The position numbers and the translations under genes were made by a program. Below the pieces are notes generated by a model, which saw only the letters and a list, made by a program, of their open reading frames with translations, was not told where the DNA came from and did not search any database. Positions 14,723-24,122 of a stretch of 64,000 nucleotides of DNA are shown here, one piece after another (position 1 is the first letter of the stretch; every line of letters begins with the position of its first letter). This DNA is from Microbispora hainanensis (lineage in GTDB: Bacteria > Actinomycetota > Actinomycetes > Streptosporangiales > Streptosporangiaceae): NCBI RefSeq assembly GCF_036186745.1, contig NZ_CP108086.1, positions 8,737,665 to 8,801,664 of the forward strand, read 5' to 3'.

Positions 14723-16368
14723 GCGCTGGCCTCGTTCCTGATCGCGCGGAGCCGGTGGAGCATCTCGCCGTCCGCGAAGTGGTCGTGCAACCTGCGATAT
14801 TCGGCGTACAGCAGGTCGTAGGCGTCGGCCCGCCCGGCGTCGGGCACGTACGCCGCCGCCTCGCGCTTGCCCATCGCCGCCGCGGCGGCCGTGATGTCGG
14901 GGTAGGCGCCCGCCGCGACGGCGGCGTGGATGGCCGAGCCGAGGGCCGGCCCCTGGTCGGAGCCGATCACCGACAGCGGGCGGCGCAGCACGTCGGCGTA
15001 CGTCTGCATGAGGAAGCGGTTCTTGAGCAGGCCGCCGGCGACCACGAACTCCTCGACCGGCACCCCGGCCGCCTCGAACGTCTCCACGATCGTGCGGGCG
15101 CCGAACGCGGTGGCCTCGATGAGCGCGCGGTAGACGTCCTCGGGCCGGGTGGCGAGCGTCTGCCCGACGATCACGCCGGACAGGGTGTGGTCGACCAGGA
15201 CCGAGCGGTTGCCGCCGTGCCAGTCGAGCGCGACCAGCCCGTGCTGCCCCACGCGCTGCTCGGCGGCGAGCGAGGTCAGGTACTCGTGCAGGCCGACGCC
15301 CGCCTCCGCCGCCCGCTCGGCGTACGCGGCGGGCACGCAGTTGTCCACGAACCAGCCGAAGATGTCACCGACGGCGGACTGCCCGGCCTCGTAGCCCCAC
15401 AGCCCGGGGACGATGCCGTCGCGCACCACGCCGCACATGCCGGGGACCTCGGCGAGCTGGTCGGAGCACATGACGTGGCAGGTGGAGGTGCCCATGATGG
15501 CCACCATCTGGCCCGGCCGCACGGCGTCGGCCGCGGCGGCGGTGACGTGGGCGTCGACGTTGCCGACCGCGACCGCGATGCCCTCGGGCAGTCCCGTCCA
15601 CTCGGCGGCCCGCGCGGTCAGGCGACCGGCGAGCCCGCCGAGCGGCGCGAGCTCCTGGCCGAGCTTCCGGGTGAACCCGGAGAAGGCGGGGTTCAGCGCG
15701 GCCAGGAAGTCCTCGGACGGGTAGGCGCCGTCCTGGAAGACGGCCTTGTATCCGGCGGTGCAGACGTTGCGGGTCTCCACGCCGGTGAGCTGCCAGATGA
15801 TCCAGTCGGCGGCCTCGATCCAGCGGTCGGCCCGGTCGTACATCTCCGGGTCCTCCTCCAGCAGCTGCAGGCCCTTGGCGAAGGCCCACTCGGAGGAGAT
15901 CTTGCCGCCGTATCTCGGCAGCCACGCCTCGCCGCGCTCGGCGGCCAGCGCGTTGATGCGGTCGGCGTGCGGCTGGGCCGCGTGGTGCTTCCAGAGCTTC
16001 GGCCAGGCGTGCGGCCGCTCGGGGAACTCCTCGCACAGCGGACGGCCGTCGGCCGTGGCGGGCAGGATCGTGCAGGCCGTGAAGTCCGTGCCGATGCCGA
16101 CGACCTGCTCGGCGGAGACCTGCGCGTCGGCCAGGGCCTTCGGCACGGCGTTGCGCAGCACGTCGATCCAGTCGGCCGGCGACTGCAGTGCCCAGTCGGG
16201 CGCGAGGCGGACCCCGGAGCCGGGCAGCGCGTCCTCGATCACGCGGTGGGCGTACTCGTGCACGGCGCTCCCGAGCTCCGCGCCGTCGCTCACCCGCACC
16301 ACCACGGCGCGGCCGGACAACGTGCCGTAGTCCACACCGACCACATAGCGGTCATTGTTAACGCTCAC
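14719..16368 (-). CDS. araB: Ribulokinase
   Basis: The product has 549 residues, FGGY kinase family. The N-terminus reads VGVDYGTLSGRAVVVRV (phosphate loop). GTDFTACTILP, ALDWHGGNRSVLVDHTLSG and VAGGLLKNRFLMQTYADVL are AraB-type. It phosphorylates L-ribulose with ATP. The GTG at 16368 is chosen because GGAGG lies 6 bases upstream; a TTG five codons earlier is less likely. A candidate LacI operator (16356-16369) overlaps this start. It follows the MmsAB-like permease gene by about 90 bases on the same strand. Confidence 0.95.
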   Translation of the reverse strand: MSVNNDRYVVGVDYGTLSGRAVVVRVSDGAELGSAVHEYAHRVIEDALPGSGVRLAPDWALQSPADWIDVLRNAVPKALADAQVSAEQVVGIGTDFTACTILPATADGRPLCEEFPERPHAWPKLWKHHAAQPHADRINALAAERGEAWLPRYGGKISSEWAFAKGLQLLEEDPEMYDRADRWIEAADWIIWQLTGVETRNVCTAGYKAVFQDGAYPSEDFLAALNPAFSGFTRKLGQELAPLGGLAGRLTARAAEWTGLPEGIAVAVGNVDAHVTAAAADAVRPGQMVAIMGTSTCHVMCSDQLAEVPGMCGVVRDGIVPGLWGYEAGQSAVGDIFGWFVDNCVPAAYAERAAEAGVGLHEYLTSLAAEQRVGQHGLVALDWHGGNRSVLVDHTLSGVIVGQTLATRPEDVYRALIEATAFGARTIVETFEAAGVPVEEFVVAGGLLKNRFLMQTYADVLRRPLSVIGSDQGPALGSAIHAAVAAGAYPDITAAAAAMGKREAAAYVPDAGRADAYDLLYAEYRRLHDHFADGEMLHRLRAIRNEASA

Positions 16369-16369
16369 A
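16356..16369. promoter_or_regulatory. LacI-type operator at araB start
   Basis: TGTTAACGCTCACA is identical, in opposite orientation, to the 14 bases before the first lacI-type gene (26237-26250). It overlaps the araB start codon and lies 6 bases from the Shine-Dalgarno. Binding here would block transcription entering araB or initiating just upstream. Confidence 0.6.
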
Positions 16370-16461
16370 CTCAACCTCCACAAGCTGTCGTGCCGACCGG
16401 GACGGGGCCGCCGACCGGCGGTGCGGCCGGCGGCCCGGGTTCCTGTCGATGTCTGAGGCCA

Positions 16462-17721
16462 TCAGCGTGCGGTGCCTGCCCTGCGCTTGGTCCACACGTC
16501 GAACGCCACCGCGGCGAGCAGCACGGCACCCTTGACGAGCATCACCCGCTCACTGGGCGAGCCGATCAGCGACATGCCGTTGTTGATCACCGCCATGATC
16601 AGACCGCCGGTGATCGCGCCGACGACCTTGCCCACGCCGCCCTGGACGGCCGCGCCGCCGATGAAGGCCGCGGCGATCGCGTCCAGCTCGAAGCTGTTGC
16701 CCGCGGTGGGACCCGCCTGGTTGAGCCGCCCGGCGAAGATGACGCCGGCGATCGCGGACAGCACCCCCATGTTGACGAAGATCCAGAAGACGACCGACTT
16801 GACCTTGACGCCGGACATCACGGCCGCCTGGAGGTTGCCGCCGATCGCGTAGATCTGCCGACCGAAGACGGTGCGGTTGGCCATCAGCGAGTACGCCAGC
16901 ACGAGCACCGCCAGCAGCACGAGCACCCACGGCAGGTTCTTGAAGCGGGCGAGCTGCACGACGAGGAAGAGGATCAGCGCGGCTCCGGCCGCCATCTTCA
17001 GCACGAACAGCGCCAGGGAGTCGACCGTCTGGCCATACCCCTTGCGCGCGCTGCGGCTGCGCCACTGCGCGAGGACCATGCCGGCGATCGCGACGATGCC
17101 GATCAGCAGGCTGAACAGGTCGGCGCCCCCGAGCGGGCCGAGGCCGATGTTGCCCAGCCAGCCGTCGGTGAAACCGTTGGCCAGTGTCCGGACCTGGTCG
17201 GGGAACGGGCCGATGCCCTGGTTGCCCAGCACGGTCAGGGTCAGCGCCCGGAAGAGCAGCATGCCGGCCAGCGTGACGATGAACGCGGGGATGCCGAAGT
17301 AGGCGATCCAATACCCCTGCCAGGCCCCGATCAGCGCACCGGCCACGAGCGTGATCAGCAGGGCCAGCGGCCAGGGCACGCCCATGTTCACCATGAGCAC
17401 GGCGGCCAGCGCGCCGGTGACGGCGACCACCGAGCCGACCGACAGGTCGATGTGCCCCGCGATGATGATCAGGATCATCCCGATCGCGAGGATCAGGATG
17501 TAGGAGTTCTGGACGATGATGTTGGAGATGTTCTGCGGCTGGAGCAGCGCGCCGTCGGTCAGCACCGAGAACAACGCGATGATCAGCGCGAACGCGATGT
17601 AGATGCCGCTGGAGCGCAGGTTGAGCGACAGCCCGCCGAGCGACACCCGGCCCGGCCGCCCCGGCGCTCCCCCGCCGCCCTTGGCGCCGACCTCGATGTC
17701 GGCGGGCGTGATGCTGCTCAT
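16462..17721 (-). CDS. mmsB: Sugar ABC transporter permease (MmsB/GguB/XylH-like)
   Basis: The product has 419 residues and about ten membrane segments. It has the branched-chain-type permease signature of sugar importers (IIIAGHIDLSVGSVVAVTGA; ELDAIAAAFIGGAAVQGGVG). A Gly/Pro-rich cytoplasmic N-terminus of about 35 residues precedes the first segment. It forms the membrane channel for the ChvE-like binding protein and the double ATPase. Its start overlaps the ATPase stop by 4 bases. Confidence 0.92.
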   Translation of the reverse strand: MSSITPADIEVGAKGGGGAPGRPGRVSLGGLSLNLRSSGIYIAFALIIALFSVLTDGALLQPQNISNIIVQNSYILILAIGMILIIIAGHIDLSVGSVVAVTGALAAVLMVNMGVPWPLALLITLVAGALIGAWQGYWIAYFGIPAFIVTLAGMLLFRALTLTVLGNQGIGPFPDQVRTLANGFTDGWLGNIGLGPLGGADLFSLLIGIVAIAGMVLAQWRSRSARKGYGQTVDSLALFVLKMAAGAALILFLVVQLARFKNLPWVLVLLAVLVLAYSLMANRTVFGRQIYAIGGNLQAAVMSGVKVKSVVFWIFVNMGVLSAIAGVIFAGRLNQAGPTAGNSFELDAIAAAFIGGAAVQGGVGKVVGAITGGLIMAVINNGMSLIGSPSERVMLVKGAVLLAAVAFDVWTKRRAGTAR

Positions 17722-19256
17722 GCGAGCGACTCCTGTCCCTTGGTCATGAGATACATGAGGCGTTCCTGTGTGGCCTCCTCGCGCGGCACCTCGCCGGTGA
17801 CGCGCCCCTCCGAGAGCGTGTAGATGCGGTCGCAGAGACCGAGCAACTCGGGCAGTTCAGACGAGATCACCAGCACGGCCTTGCCCTGCTCCGCCAGACG
17901 GTTGATGATCACGTATATCTCGTACTTGGCGCCGACGTCGATGCCCCGGGTCGGCTCGTCGAGGATCAGCACGTCAGGCTCGGTCAGGATCCACTTGGAG
18001 AGCACGACCTTCTGCTGGTTGCCGCCGCTCAGCTTGCCGACGACGCTGTCGACGTCCGGCGCCTTGATGTTCATGCTCGCGCGGAACTGCTGGGCGACGC
18101 GGTACTCCTCGTACTCGTTGACCCAGCCCCGCCTCGACAGGCCCTTCAGCCACGCCGCGCTGATGTTGCGCTTGATGTCCTCGATCAGGTTGAGGCCGTA
18201 CCGCTTGCGGTCCTCGGTGGCGTAGGCGACGCCGTGCCTGATCGCGTCCTGCACGGTGCGGATCTCGATCGGCCTGCCGTCCTTGAAGATCCTGCCGGAG
18301 ATGTGCACGCCGTACGTCCGGCCGAACACGCTCATCGCCAGCTCGGTGCGGCCGGCGCCCATCAGCCCGGCCAGGCCCACGATCTCACCCCGCCGCAGCG
18401 TGAGCGAGGCCCCGTCGACCACCTTCCTGCCGGGCTGGCTGGGGCTGTAGACCGTCCAGTCCTCGATCCGGAACGCCTCCTCGCCGATCGCCGGCGTACG
18501 CGGCGGGAAGCGGTTGTCGAGGGCGCGGCCGACCATCCCCGAGATGATGCGGTCTTCGGTCACGTCGCCCGAGGCCATGTCGAGCGTCTCGATCGTGCGC
18601 CCGTCCCGGAGGATCGTGACGGAGTCGGCGATCGCGATCACCTCGTTGAGCTTGTGCGAGATGATCACGCAGGTGATGCCCTCGTCCCTGAGCCCGCGCA
18701 GCAGGTCGAGCAGGTGGGCCGAGTCCTCGTCGTTGAGCGCCGCGGTCGGCTCGTCGAGGATGAGGAGCTTCACCTCCTTCGACAGCGCCTTGGCGATCTC
18801 CACGAGCTGCTGCTTGCCCACGCCGATGTCGGAGACGGTCGTGGTCGGGTTCTCCCGCAGGCCGACCCGTTTCAGCAGCTCGCCTGCTTCGTAGTTGGTG
18901 CGGTTCCAGTCGATGAAGCCGCGTGTGGCCCGCTCGTTGCCGAGGTAGATGTTCTCCGCGATCGACAACTGCGGGCACAGCGCCAGCTCCTGGTGGATGA
19001 TGACGATTCCGGCGTGCTCGCTGTCGCGGATGCCGCCGAACTCGCAACGCTTGCCCTCGAAGGTGATCTCGCCGTCGTACTGGCCGTGGGGATAGACCCC
19101 GGACAGCACCTTCATCAGCGTCGACTTGCCGGCGCCGTTCTCGCCGCAGATCGCGTGGATCTCTCCCCGCCGCACCGCCAGATTGACGTCCTGCAGCGCC
19201 TTCACCCCGGGAAACGTCTTGGTGATCCCGCTCATCCGCAAGATGTGCTCGGTCAT
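17718..19256 (-). CDS. mmsA: Sugar ABC transporter double ATPase (MmsA/GguA-like)
   Basis: The product has 512 residues with two fused ABC domains. The first has a full Walker A (GENGAGKSTLMK) at about residue 38 and Walker B LLILDEPTAAL. The second, from about 260, has the degenerate GLMGAGRTELAM and an intact signature, LSGGNQQKVVL, plus LILDEPTRGIDVGAK. This is the carbohydrate-uptake-2 pattern. It powers import with the adjacent permease. A strong stem-loop separates it from the binding-protein gene. Confidence 0.94.
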   Translation of the reverse strand: MTEHILRMSGITKTFPGVKALQDVNLAVRRGEIHAICGENGAGKSTLMKVLSGVYPHGQYDGEITFEGKRCEFGGIRDSEHAGIVIIHQELALCPQLSIAENIYLGNERATRGFIDWNRTNYEAGELLKRVGLRENPTTTVSDIGVGKQQLVEIAKALSKEVKLLILDEPTAALNDEDSAHLLDLLRGLRDEGITCVIISHKLNEVIAIADSVTILRDGRTIETLDMASGDVTEDRIISGMVGRALDNRFPPRTPAIGEEAFRIEDWTVYSPSQPGRKVVDGASLTLRRGEIVGLAGLMGAGRTELAMSVFGRTYGVHISGRIFKDGRPIEIRTVQDAIRHGVAYATEDRKRYGLNLIEDIKRNISAAWLKGLSRRGWVNEYEEYRVAQQFRASMNIKAPDVDSVVGKLSGGNQQKVVLSKWILTEPDVLILDEPTRGIDVGAKYEIYVIINRLAEQGKAVLVISSELPELLGLCDRIYTLSEGRVTGEVPREEATQERLMYLMTKGQESLA

Positions 19257-19274
19257 GTGCCCCCCGCTCAGGGA

Positions 19275-19300
19275 GGGCCCGGGGACTGCTCCCCGGGCCC
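19275..19300 (-). terminator. Stem-loop between ChvE-like gene and ATPase gene
   Basis: A perfect 11-bp stem (GGGCCCGGGGA and complement) with loop CTGC starts 6 bases after the binding-protein stop. No T-run follows. Such intercistronic hairpins usually keep binding-protein mRNA more abundant than downstream ATPase and permease mRNA. Confidence 0.6.
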
Positions 19301-19306
19301 CGATCC

Positions 19307-20425
19307 CTACTTGAGCTGGTCCTCTGTGTAGTAGCCGCTGCCGATGATGACGTCCTTGTAGTTGTCCTTGTCGACGACCACCGGGTCGAGCAGGTACGAC
19401 GGAACGACCTTGTTGCCGTTGTTGTAGTCCGTGGTGTTGTTCACCTCGGGCTGCTGGCCCTTCAGCACCGCGTCGGCCATCTTCACGGTCTGCTCCGCGA
19501 GCTTGCGGGTGTCCTTGAAGATGGTGGAGTACTGCTCACCGGCGATGATCGACTTGACCGAGGCGAGTTCGGCGTCCTGGCCGGTCACGACCGGGTACGG
19601 CTGGCCGCTGGTGCCGTAGCCGGAGCTCTTGAGCGCCGACAGGATGCCGATCGAAAGACCGTCGTACGGCGACAGCACGCCGTCGACCTTGGTGCCGCCG
19701 GTGTAGGTCTTGGTGAGGATGTCCTCCATGCGCTTCTGCGCCGTGGCGGGGTCCCACCGCAGGATGGCGGCCTGCTTGAAGTCCGTCTGGCCGCTCTTGA
19801 CCTTCAGCGTGCCGTCGTCGATCTTCGGCTGGAGCACCGACATCGCGCCGTTCCAGAAGAAGGTGGCGTTGTTGTCGTCGGGCGAGCCGCCGAACAGCTC
19901 GACGTTGAACGGGCCCTTCTTGCCGGCGTCGACGCCGAGGCCCTTGAGCAGCGAGTTCGCCTGCTGCACGCCGACCTTGAAGTTGTCGAAGGTGGCGTAG
20001 TAGTCGACGTTCGGGCTGTTGCGGATGAGCCGGTCGTAGGCGATGACCGGGATCTTGTTGTCCGCGGCCTCCTGCAGCTGCGAGGTGAGCGCGGTGCCGT
20101 CGATCGAGGCGATGATCAGGAGCTTGGCGCCCTTGGTGATCTGGTTCTCGATCTGGTTGACCTGGGTGGGGATGTCGTTCTCGGCGTACTGGAGGTCCAC
20201 CTGGTAGCCCAGGGCCTCAAGCTGCTGCTTGACGTTGTCGCCGTCGTGGATCCAGCGCTCCGACGACTTCGTCGGCATGGTGACGCCGATCAGGGCCCCG
20301 GCGTTGCCGGCCCCGGAGGACGCGGACGCCTCCGTGTCCACCGTCTTCTGGCTGGAGCCGCAGGCGGTCATGGTCGCGGCGAGCGCGATGGCGGACACCA
20401 CGCCCCCGATTCGTAGCAACCTCAT
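19307..20425 (-). CDS. chvE: Sugar-binding lipoprotein (ChvE-like)
   Basis: The product has 372 residues. A signal peptide ends in a lipobox-like AATMTAC (Cys about 22). The mature protein has the periplasmic-binding fold of the ChvE/xylose-binding group: IGVTMPTKSSERWIHDGDNV, PVIAYDRLIRN, GQDAELASVKSI. It should be anchored outside the membrane and deliver a monosaccharide to MmsAB. AAGGAGATCTAC stands just before the ATG. Confidence 0.92.
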   Translation of the reverse strand: MRLLRIGGVVSAIALAATMTACGSSQKTVDTEASASSGAGNAGALIGVTMPTKSSERWIHDGDNVKQQLEALGYQVDLQYAENDIPTQVNQIENQITKGAKLLIIASIDGTALTSQLQEAADNKIPVIAYDRLIRNSPNVDYYATFDNFKVGVQQANSLLKGLGVDAGKKGPFNVELFGGSPDDNNATFFWNGAMSVLQPKIDDGTLKVKSGQTDFKQAAILRWDPATAQKRMEDILTKTYTGGTKVDGVLSPYDGLSIGILSALKSSGYGTSGQPYPVVTGQDAELASVKSIIAGEQYSTIFKDTRKLAEQTVKMADAVLKGQQPEVNNTTDYNNGNKVVPSYLLDPVVVDKDNYKDVIIGSGYYTEDQLK

Positions 20426-20444
20426 GTAGATCTCCTTGGGGGTC

Positions 20445-20464
20445 GCCGCACACCGGTGTGCGGC
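20445..20464 (-). other. Intercistronic palindrome between yjfF and chvE
   Basis: A perfect 20-base palindrome (GCCGCACACC and its complement) lies between the yjfF stop and the chvE Shine-Dalgarno. It could be a leaky terminator, a processing site that gives chvE its own 5' end, or a DNA-binding site. No T-run follows on the minus strand. Confidence 0.45.
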
Positions 20465-20491
20465 CGATTGAAGGATAGGACTTTCCGCACA

Positions 20492-21490
20492 TCAGGGAAC
20501 TCTGCGGCGTGAGCCACCTGAAAATACGCGCTGCAGGAGGATAAAGACAAAGAGCAGCAAACCGATAAAAATCTTGGTCCACCAGGAGCTGAGCGTGCCC
20601 TCGAAGCTGATGATCGTCTGGATCAGTCCCAGCACGAGCACACCGAGCACGGTGCCGAAGAGGAAGCCGCTCCCGCCGGTCAGCAGCGTGCCGCCGATGA
20701 CGACCGCCGCGATCGCGTCCAGCTCCATGCCCACGGCGCTCAGGCCGTAGCCCGACAACGAGTAGAAGGCGAACAGCAGGCCGCCGAGCGCCGAGCAGAA
20801 CCCGCTGATCGTGTAGACCGCGATCTTCGTACGGGCCACGGGCAGACCCATGAGCAGGGCCGACTGCTCGCTGCCGCCGGTCGCGTAGACGTTGCGGCCG
20901 AGCCGCGTGTAGTGCAGCACGTACGCCCCGATCAGCACGACCACCACCGCGATCACCGCGCTCGGGGAGACCGACAGGTCGCCGCCGAGGTTGATCCGCG
21001 ACTGGGCGATGTCGGTGAACGTCGGGTTGTCGATCGGGATCGACTCTGTGCTGATCGTGTAGCACAGGCCGCGGGCGAGGAACATCCCGGCCAGCGTGAC
21101 GATGAACGGCTGGATCTCGAAATAGTGGATGATCGCGCCCATCGCCAGGCCCAGCACCGCGCCGATCACCAGCACCAGCACCATGACCGCGTACGCCGGC
21201 CAGCCGTCCTTGAGCAGGCTGGCGCTCAGCATCGTGGCCAGCGCGACCACCGAGCCGACCGACAGGTCGATGCCGCCGGTGAGGATCACGAACGTCATGC
21301 CGACCGCGACGACCAGCAGGAACGCGTTGTCGATGAAGACGTTGAGGATGATCTGCCCGGTGGCGAAGTTCTGGTAGCGGATGCCGCCCGCCACGAACAT
21401 GGCCACGAACAGGCCCGCGGTCACCAGGACCGGGATGTACTTCTGCGGGATCGCACGGCGGCGGTCCAGCAGACCGGTGATGCCCGTCAC
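20492..21490 (-). CDS. yjfF: Sugar ABC transporter permease (YjfF-like)
   Basis: The product has 332 residues and about nine or ten membrane segments. It contains FVILTGGIDLSVGSVVALAT and MELDAIAAVVIGGTLLTGGS, the paired signatures of this permease family. With the preceding YtfT-like permease it should form a heterodimeric channel. The GTG start at 21490 overlaps the ytfT stop (GTGA). Confidence 0.92.
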   Translation of the reverse strand: MTGITGLLDRRRAIPQKYIPVLVTAGLFVAMFVAGGIRYQNFATGQIILNVFIDNAFLLVVAVGMTFVILTGGIDLSVGSVVALATMLSASLLKDGWPAYAVMVLVLVIGAVLGLAMGAIIHYFEIQPFIVTLAGMFLARGLCYTISTESIPIDNPTFTDIAQSRINLGGDLSVSPSAVIAVVVVLIGAYVLHYTRLGRNVYATGGSEQSALLMGLPVARTKIAVYTISGFCSALGGLLFAFYSLSGYGLSAVGMELDAIAAVVIGGTLLTGGSGFLFGTVLGVLVLGLIQTIISFEGTLSSWWTKIFIGLLLFVFILLQRVFSGGSRRRVP

Positions 21491-22533
21491 GCCGTGACCC
21501 TCACCTTCTCTTCGGGCGCCGGGGACGCCGTGACCGGGCGTCTGCGGCGGTGGAACACCTTCGTGCGGAAGGCCGGGGACTGGATCAGGCAGACGATCGT
21601 CACCACGAGCGCCTTGAACAGCAGCGTCGTCTCCGGCGGAACGCCGATCGAGTAGATCGTGGTGGTCAGCGTCTGGATGATGAGGGCGCCCAGCACCGTG
21701 CCGCTGAGCGAGAACCGGCCGCCGGACAGCGGGGTGCCGCCGATGACGACGGCGAGGATCGCGTCCAGCTCGATCCACAGACCGGCGTTGTTGCCGTCGG
21801 CGCTGGAGACGTTCGAGCTGATCATCAGGCCCGCGATGCCGGCGCACAGCCCGCAGAACGCGTACACCGTCATGAGCACGCCGCGGGCGCTGATGCCGGC
21901 CAGGCGGCTCGCCTCGGCGTTGCCGCCGACCGACTCGATGAGCAGGCCGAGCGCCAGGCGCCGGGTGAGGAACGCGGTGAGGGCGAGCACGACCGCCACG
22001 ACGATGATCCCGAACGGCAGCGTCAGCCAGTAGCCGCCACCGATCAGCTTGTACGGCGAGCTGTTGACGGTGGTGATCTGGCCGTCGGTGATGAGCTGGG
22101 CCAGGCCGCGCCCGGCGACCATCAGGATCAGCGTCGCGATGATCGGCTGGATGCCGATGCCGGCGACCAGGAAGCCGTTCCACGCGCCGAGGACCACCGA
22201 CAGCACCAGCGCGAGGCCCACGGCCCCGAGCACACCGCTCACCGAGTTCTGGTCGGACAGGCCGCTGATGCGCAGGCAGGCCAGCGCGCCGGCGATCGCC
22301 ACGACCGAGCCGACCGACAGGTCGATGCCGCTGGTGGCGATGACCAGCGTCATGCCGAGCGACACCAGAATCAAAGGCGCGCCGAACCGGAAGATGTCGA
22401 TGAGGCTGCCGTAGAGGTGCCCCTCCTTCATCTCGATCTTGAAGAAGCCGTCGGTGAAGAAGAGGTTCAGCGCCAGCAGCGCGACCAGGACGACCACGGG
22501 CCAGAACAGGCGGTGCTTGAGGATCCGGCTCAT
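21487..22533 (-). CDS. ytfT: Sugar ABC transporter permease (YtfT-like)
   Basis: The product has 348 residues and several membrane segments. TLVIATSGIDLSVGSVVAIA and IELDAILAVVIGGTPLSGGR are family signatures. It starts inside the ytfR stop (4-base overlap) and ends inside the yjfF start. In E. coli the YtfQRT-YjfF system imports galactofuranose; related systems take arabinofuranose or other pentoses, so the exact sugar is open. Confidence 0.92.
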   Translation of the reverse strand: MSRILKHRLFWPVVVLVALLALNLFFTDGFFKIEMKEGHLYGSLIDIFRFGAPLILVSLGMTLVIATSGIDLSVGSVVAIAGALACLRISGLSDQNSVSGVLGAVGLALVLSVVLGAWNGFLVAGIGIQPIIATLILMVAGRGLAQLITDGQITTVNSSPYKLIGGGYWLTLPFGIIVVAVVLALTAFLTRRLALGLLIESVGGNAEASRLAGISARGVLMTVYAFCGLCAGIAGLMISSNVSSADGNNAGLWIELDAILAVVIGGTPLSGGRFSLSGTVLGALIIQTLTTTIYSIGVPPETTLLFKALVVTIVCLIQSPAFRTKVFHRRRRPVTASPAPEEKVRVTA

Positions 22534-24041
22534 GATCGGGCTCCGCTCGCGATCGTCTCCGTCAGAGTGTCGGTGGTCAGGCCCTCGTCGTTGTCCAGCT
22601 CGGCGACCAGCCGGCGGTCGCGCAGCACGCCGACCCTGTGGCTGAGCCGCAGCACCTCCTCCAGCTCGGCGGAGATGAACAGCACGGCCATCCCGCCGTC
22701 CGACAGCTCGGCGACCAGGCGCTGGATCTCGGCCTTGGCTCCGACGTCGATGCCGCGCGTGGGCTCGTCGAGGATGAGCAGGCGGGGCTCCAGGATGAGC
22801 CAGCGGGCCAGCAGCACCTTCTGCTGGTTGCCGCCGCTGAGGTTCTTGATGAGCTGGTCGGGGTTGGCCGGGCGGATGTTCAGCGCGGCGATGTACTTGT
22901 CGACCAGCTCGTCCTGCCTGCGCCGCGGGATCGGCCGGGTCCAGCCGCGGGAGGCCTGCAGGGCGAGGACGAGGTTCTCCCGCACCGTCAGGTCGGGGAT
23001 CAGCCCCTCGGCCCGCCGGTTCTCCGAGCAGAAGGCCAGCTTCCGGGAGACCGCGGATCGCGGCGTACGCAGGTTGACCGGCTCACCGTCGATCTTCAAA
23101 GAGCCCGTGCCCGCGTGGTCGGCCCCGAACAGCAGCCGGGCGATCTCCGTACGGCCCGAGCCGAGCAGCCCGGCGAGGCCGACGACCTCGCCCTCGTGGA
23201 TGGTCAGTGTGAACGGCTGGATGGCGCCGGTGCGGCCCAGCTTCTCGGCCTCGACCAGCGGGGCGCCCTCGCGGGCCGGCGGGCGCTCCTCCAGCTTCTC
23301 CAGGTCGGCCAGCTCCCGGCCGATCATCTTGCCGATCAGCTCGACCTGGCTCAGCTCGCTGGTGAGGTACTCCCCCACGAGCGTCCCGTTGCGCAGCACC
23401 GTCATCCGGTCGGAGATCTCGTAGATCTGGTCGAGGAAGTGCGAGACGAACAGGATCGCGATGCCCTGCTCCTTGAGCCTGCGCATCACCCGGAAGAGCT
23501 GGGCGACCTCGCCCGCGTCGAGGCTGGAGGTGGGCTCGTCGAGGATGAGCACCTTCGCGTCGATGTCGACGGCCCGCGCGATCGCGACCATCTGCTGGAT
23601 CGCCAGCGAATACGACGACAGGGGCGCCGACACGTCGAGATCGAGCTCGAGCCGGGCGAGGATCTCCTCGGCCCGGCGGCGCATCGCCTTCCACTGGATG
23701 CGGCCGAAGCGGCGGGGCTCACGGCCGATGAAGATGTTCTCCGCCACCGACAGGTTCGCGCAGAGGTTGACCTCCTGATAGACGGTGCTGATGCCCGCCT
23801 GCTGCGCGGCGAGAGGGCTGGAGAAGGCGACCGGCCGGCCCTCCAGCTCGATCTCGCCCGCGTCGATGTCGTAGACGCCGGTAAGCACCTTGATCAAGGT
23901 GGACTTGCCGGCGCCGTTCTCTCCCATCAGCGCGTGGACTTCGCCCGGAAGCAGCCGGAAGTCGACGCCGTCCAGTGCCTTCACGCCGGGGAACTGCTTG
24001 CCGATCCCGCTCATCCGCAGGATCGGCGCGGGTGCGGCCAT
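22530..24041 (-). CDS. ytfR: Sugar ABC transporter double ATPase (YtfR-like)
   Basis: The product has 503 residues with two ABC domains. The first has GENGAGKSTLIKVLTGVYD and VLILDEPTSSLDAGEV. The second has the degenerate GLLGSGRTEIARLLFG, then LSGGNQQKVLLARWL and LLILDEPTRGIDVGAKAEI. It energises the YtfT/YjfF permease pair. A strong stem-loop and an 81-base gap separate it from the binding-protein gene upstream. Confidence 0.93.
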   Translation of the reverse strand: MAAPAPILRMSGIGKQFPGVKALDGVDFRLLPGEVHALMGENGAGKSTLIKVLTGVYDIDAGEIELEGRPVAFSSPLAAQQAGISTVYQEVNLCANLSVAENIFIGREPRRFGRIQWKAMRRRAEEILARLELDLDVSAPLSSYSLAIQQMVAIARAVDIDAKVLILDEPTSSLDAGEVAQLFRVMRRLKEQGIAILFVSHFLDQIYEISDRMTVLRNGTLVGEYLTSELSQVELIGKMIGRELADLEKLEERPPAREGAPLVEAEKLGRTGAIQPFTLTIHEGEVVGLAGLLGSGRTEIARLLFGADHAGTGSLKIDGEPVNLRTPRSAVSRKLAFCSENRRAEGLIPDLTVRENLVLALQASRGWTRPIPRRRQDELVDKYIAALNIRPANPDQLIKNLSGGNQQKVLLARWLILEPRLLILDEPTRGIDVGAKAEIQRLVAELSDGGMAVLFISAELEEVLRLSHRVGVLRDRRLVAELDNDEGLTTDTLTETIASGARS

Positions 24042-24087
24042 GCGGCGCCCCTTCCTCTGTCTCTCGATCCTCGCCTCGTCGTGGGGC

Positions 24088-24113
24088 GGGCCGCCCCGGT
24101 GGCGGGGCGGCCC
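24088..24113 (-). terminator. Stem-loop between ytfQ-like and ytfR-like genes
   Basis: A perfect 10-bp stem (GGGCCGCCCC and complement) with loop GGTGGC starts 9 bases after the binding-protein stop. No T-run follows. Its position mirrors the stem-loop after the ChvE-like gene. Confidence 0.6.
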
Positions 24114-24122
24114 GGAACCCGA

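Noticed and set aside
14755..17823. Plus-strand open frame of about 1020 codons opposite araB and mmsB
   Set aside because: Antisense of two clear genes; His/Asp/Gly/Arg-rich translation without family features.
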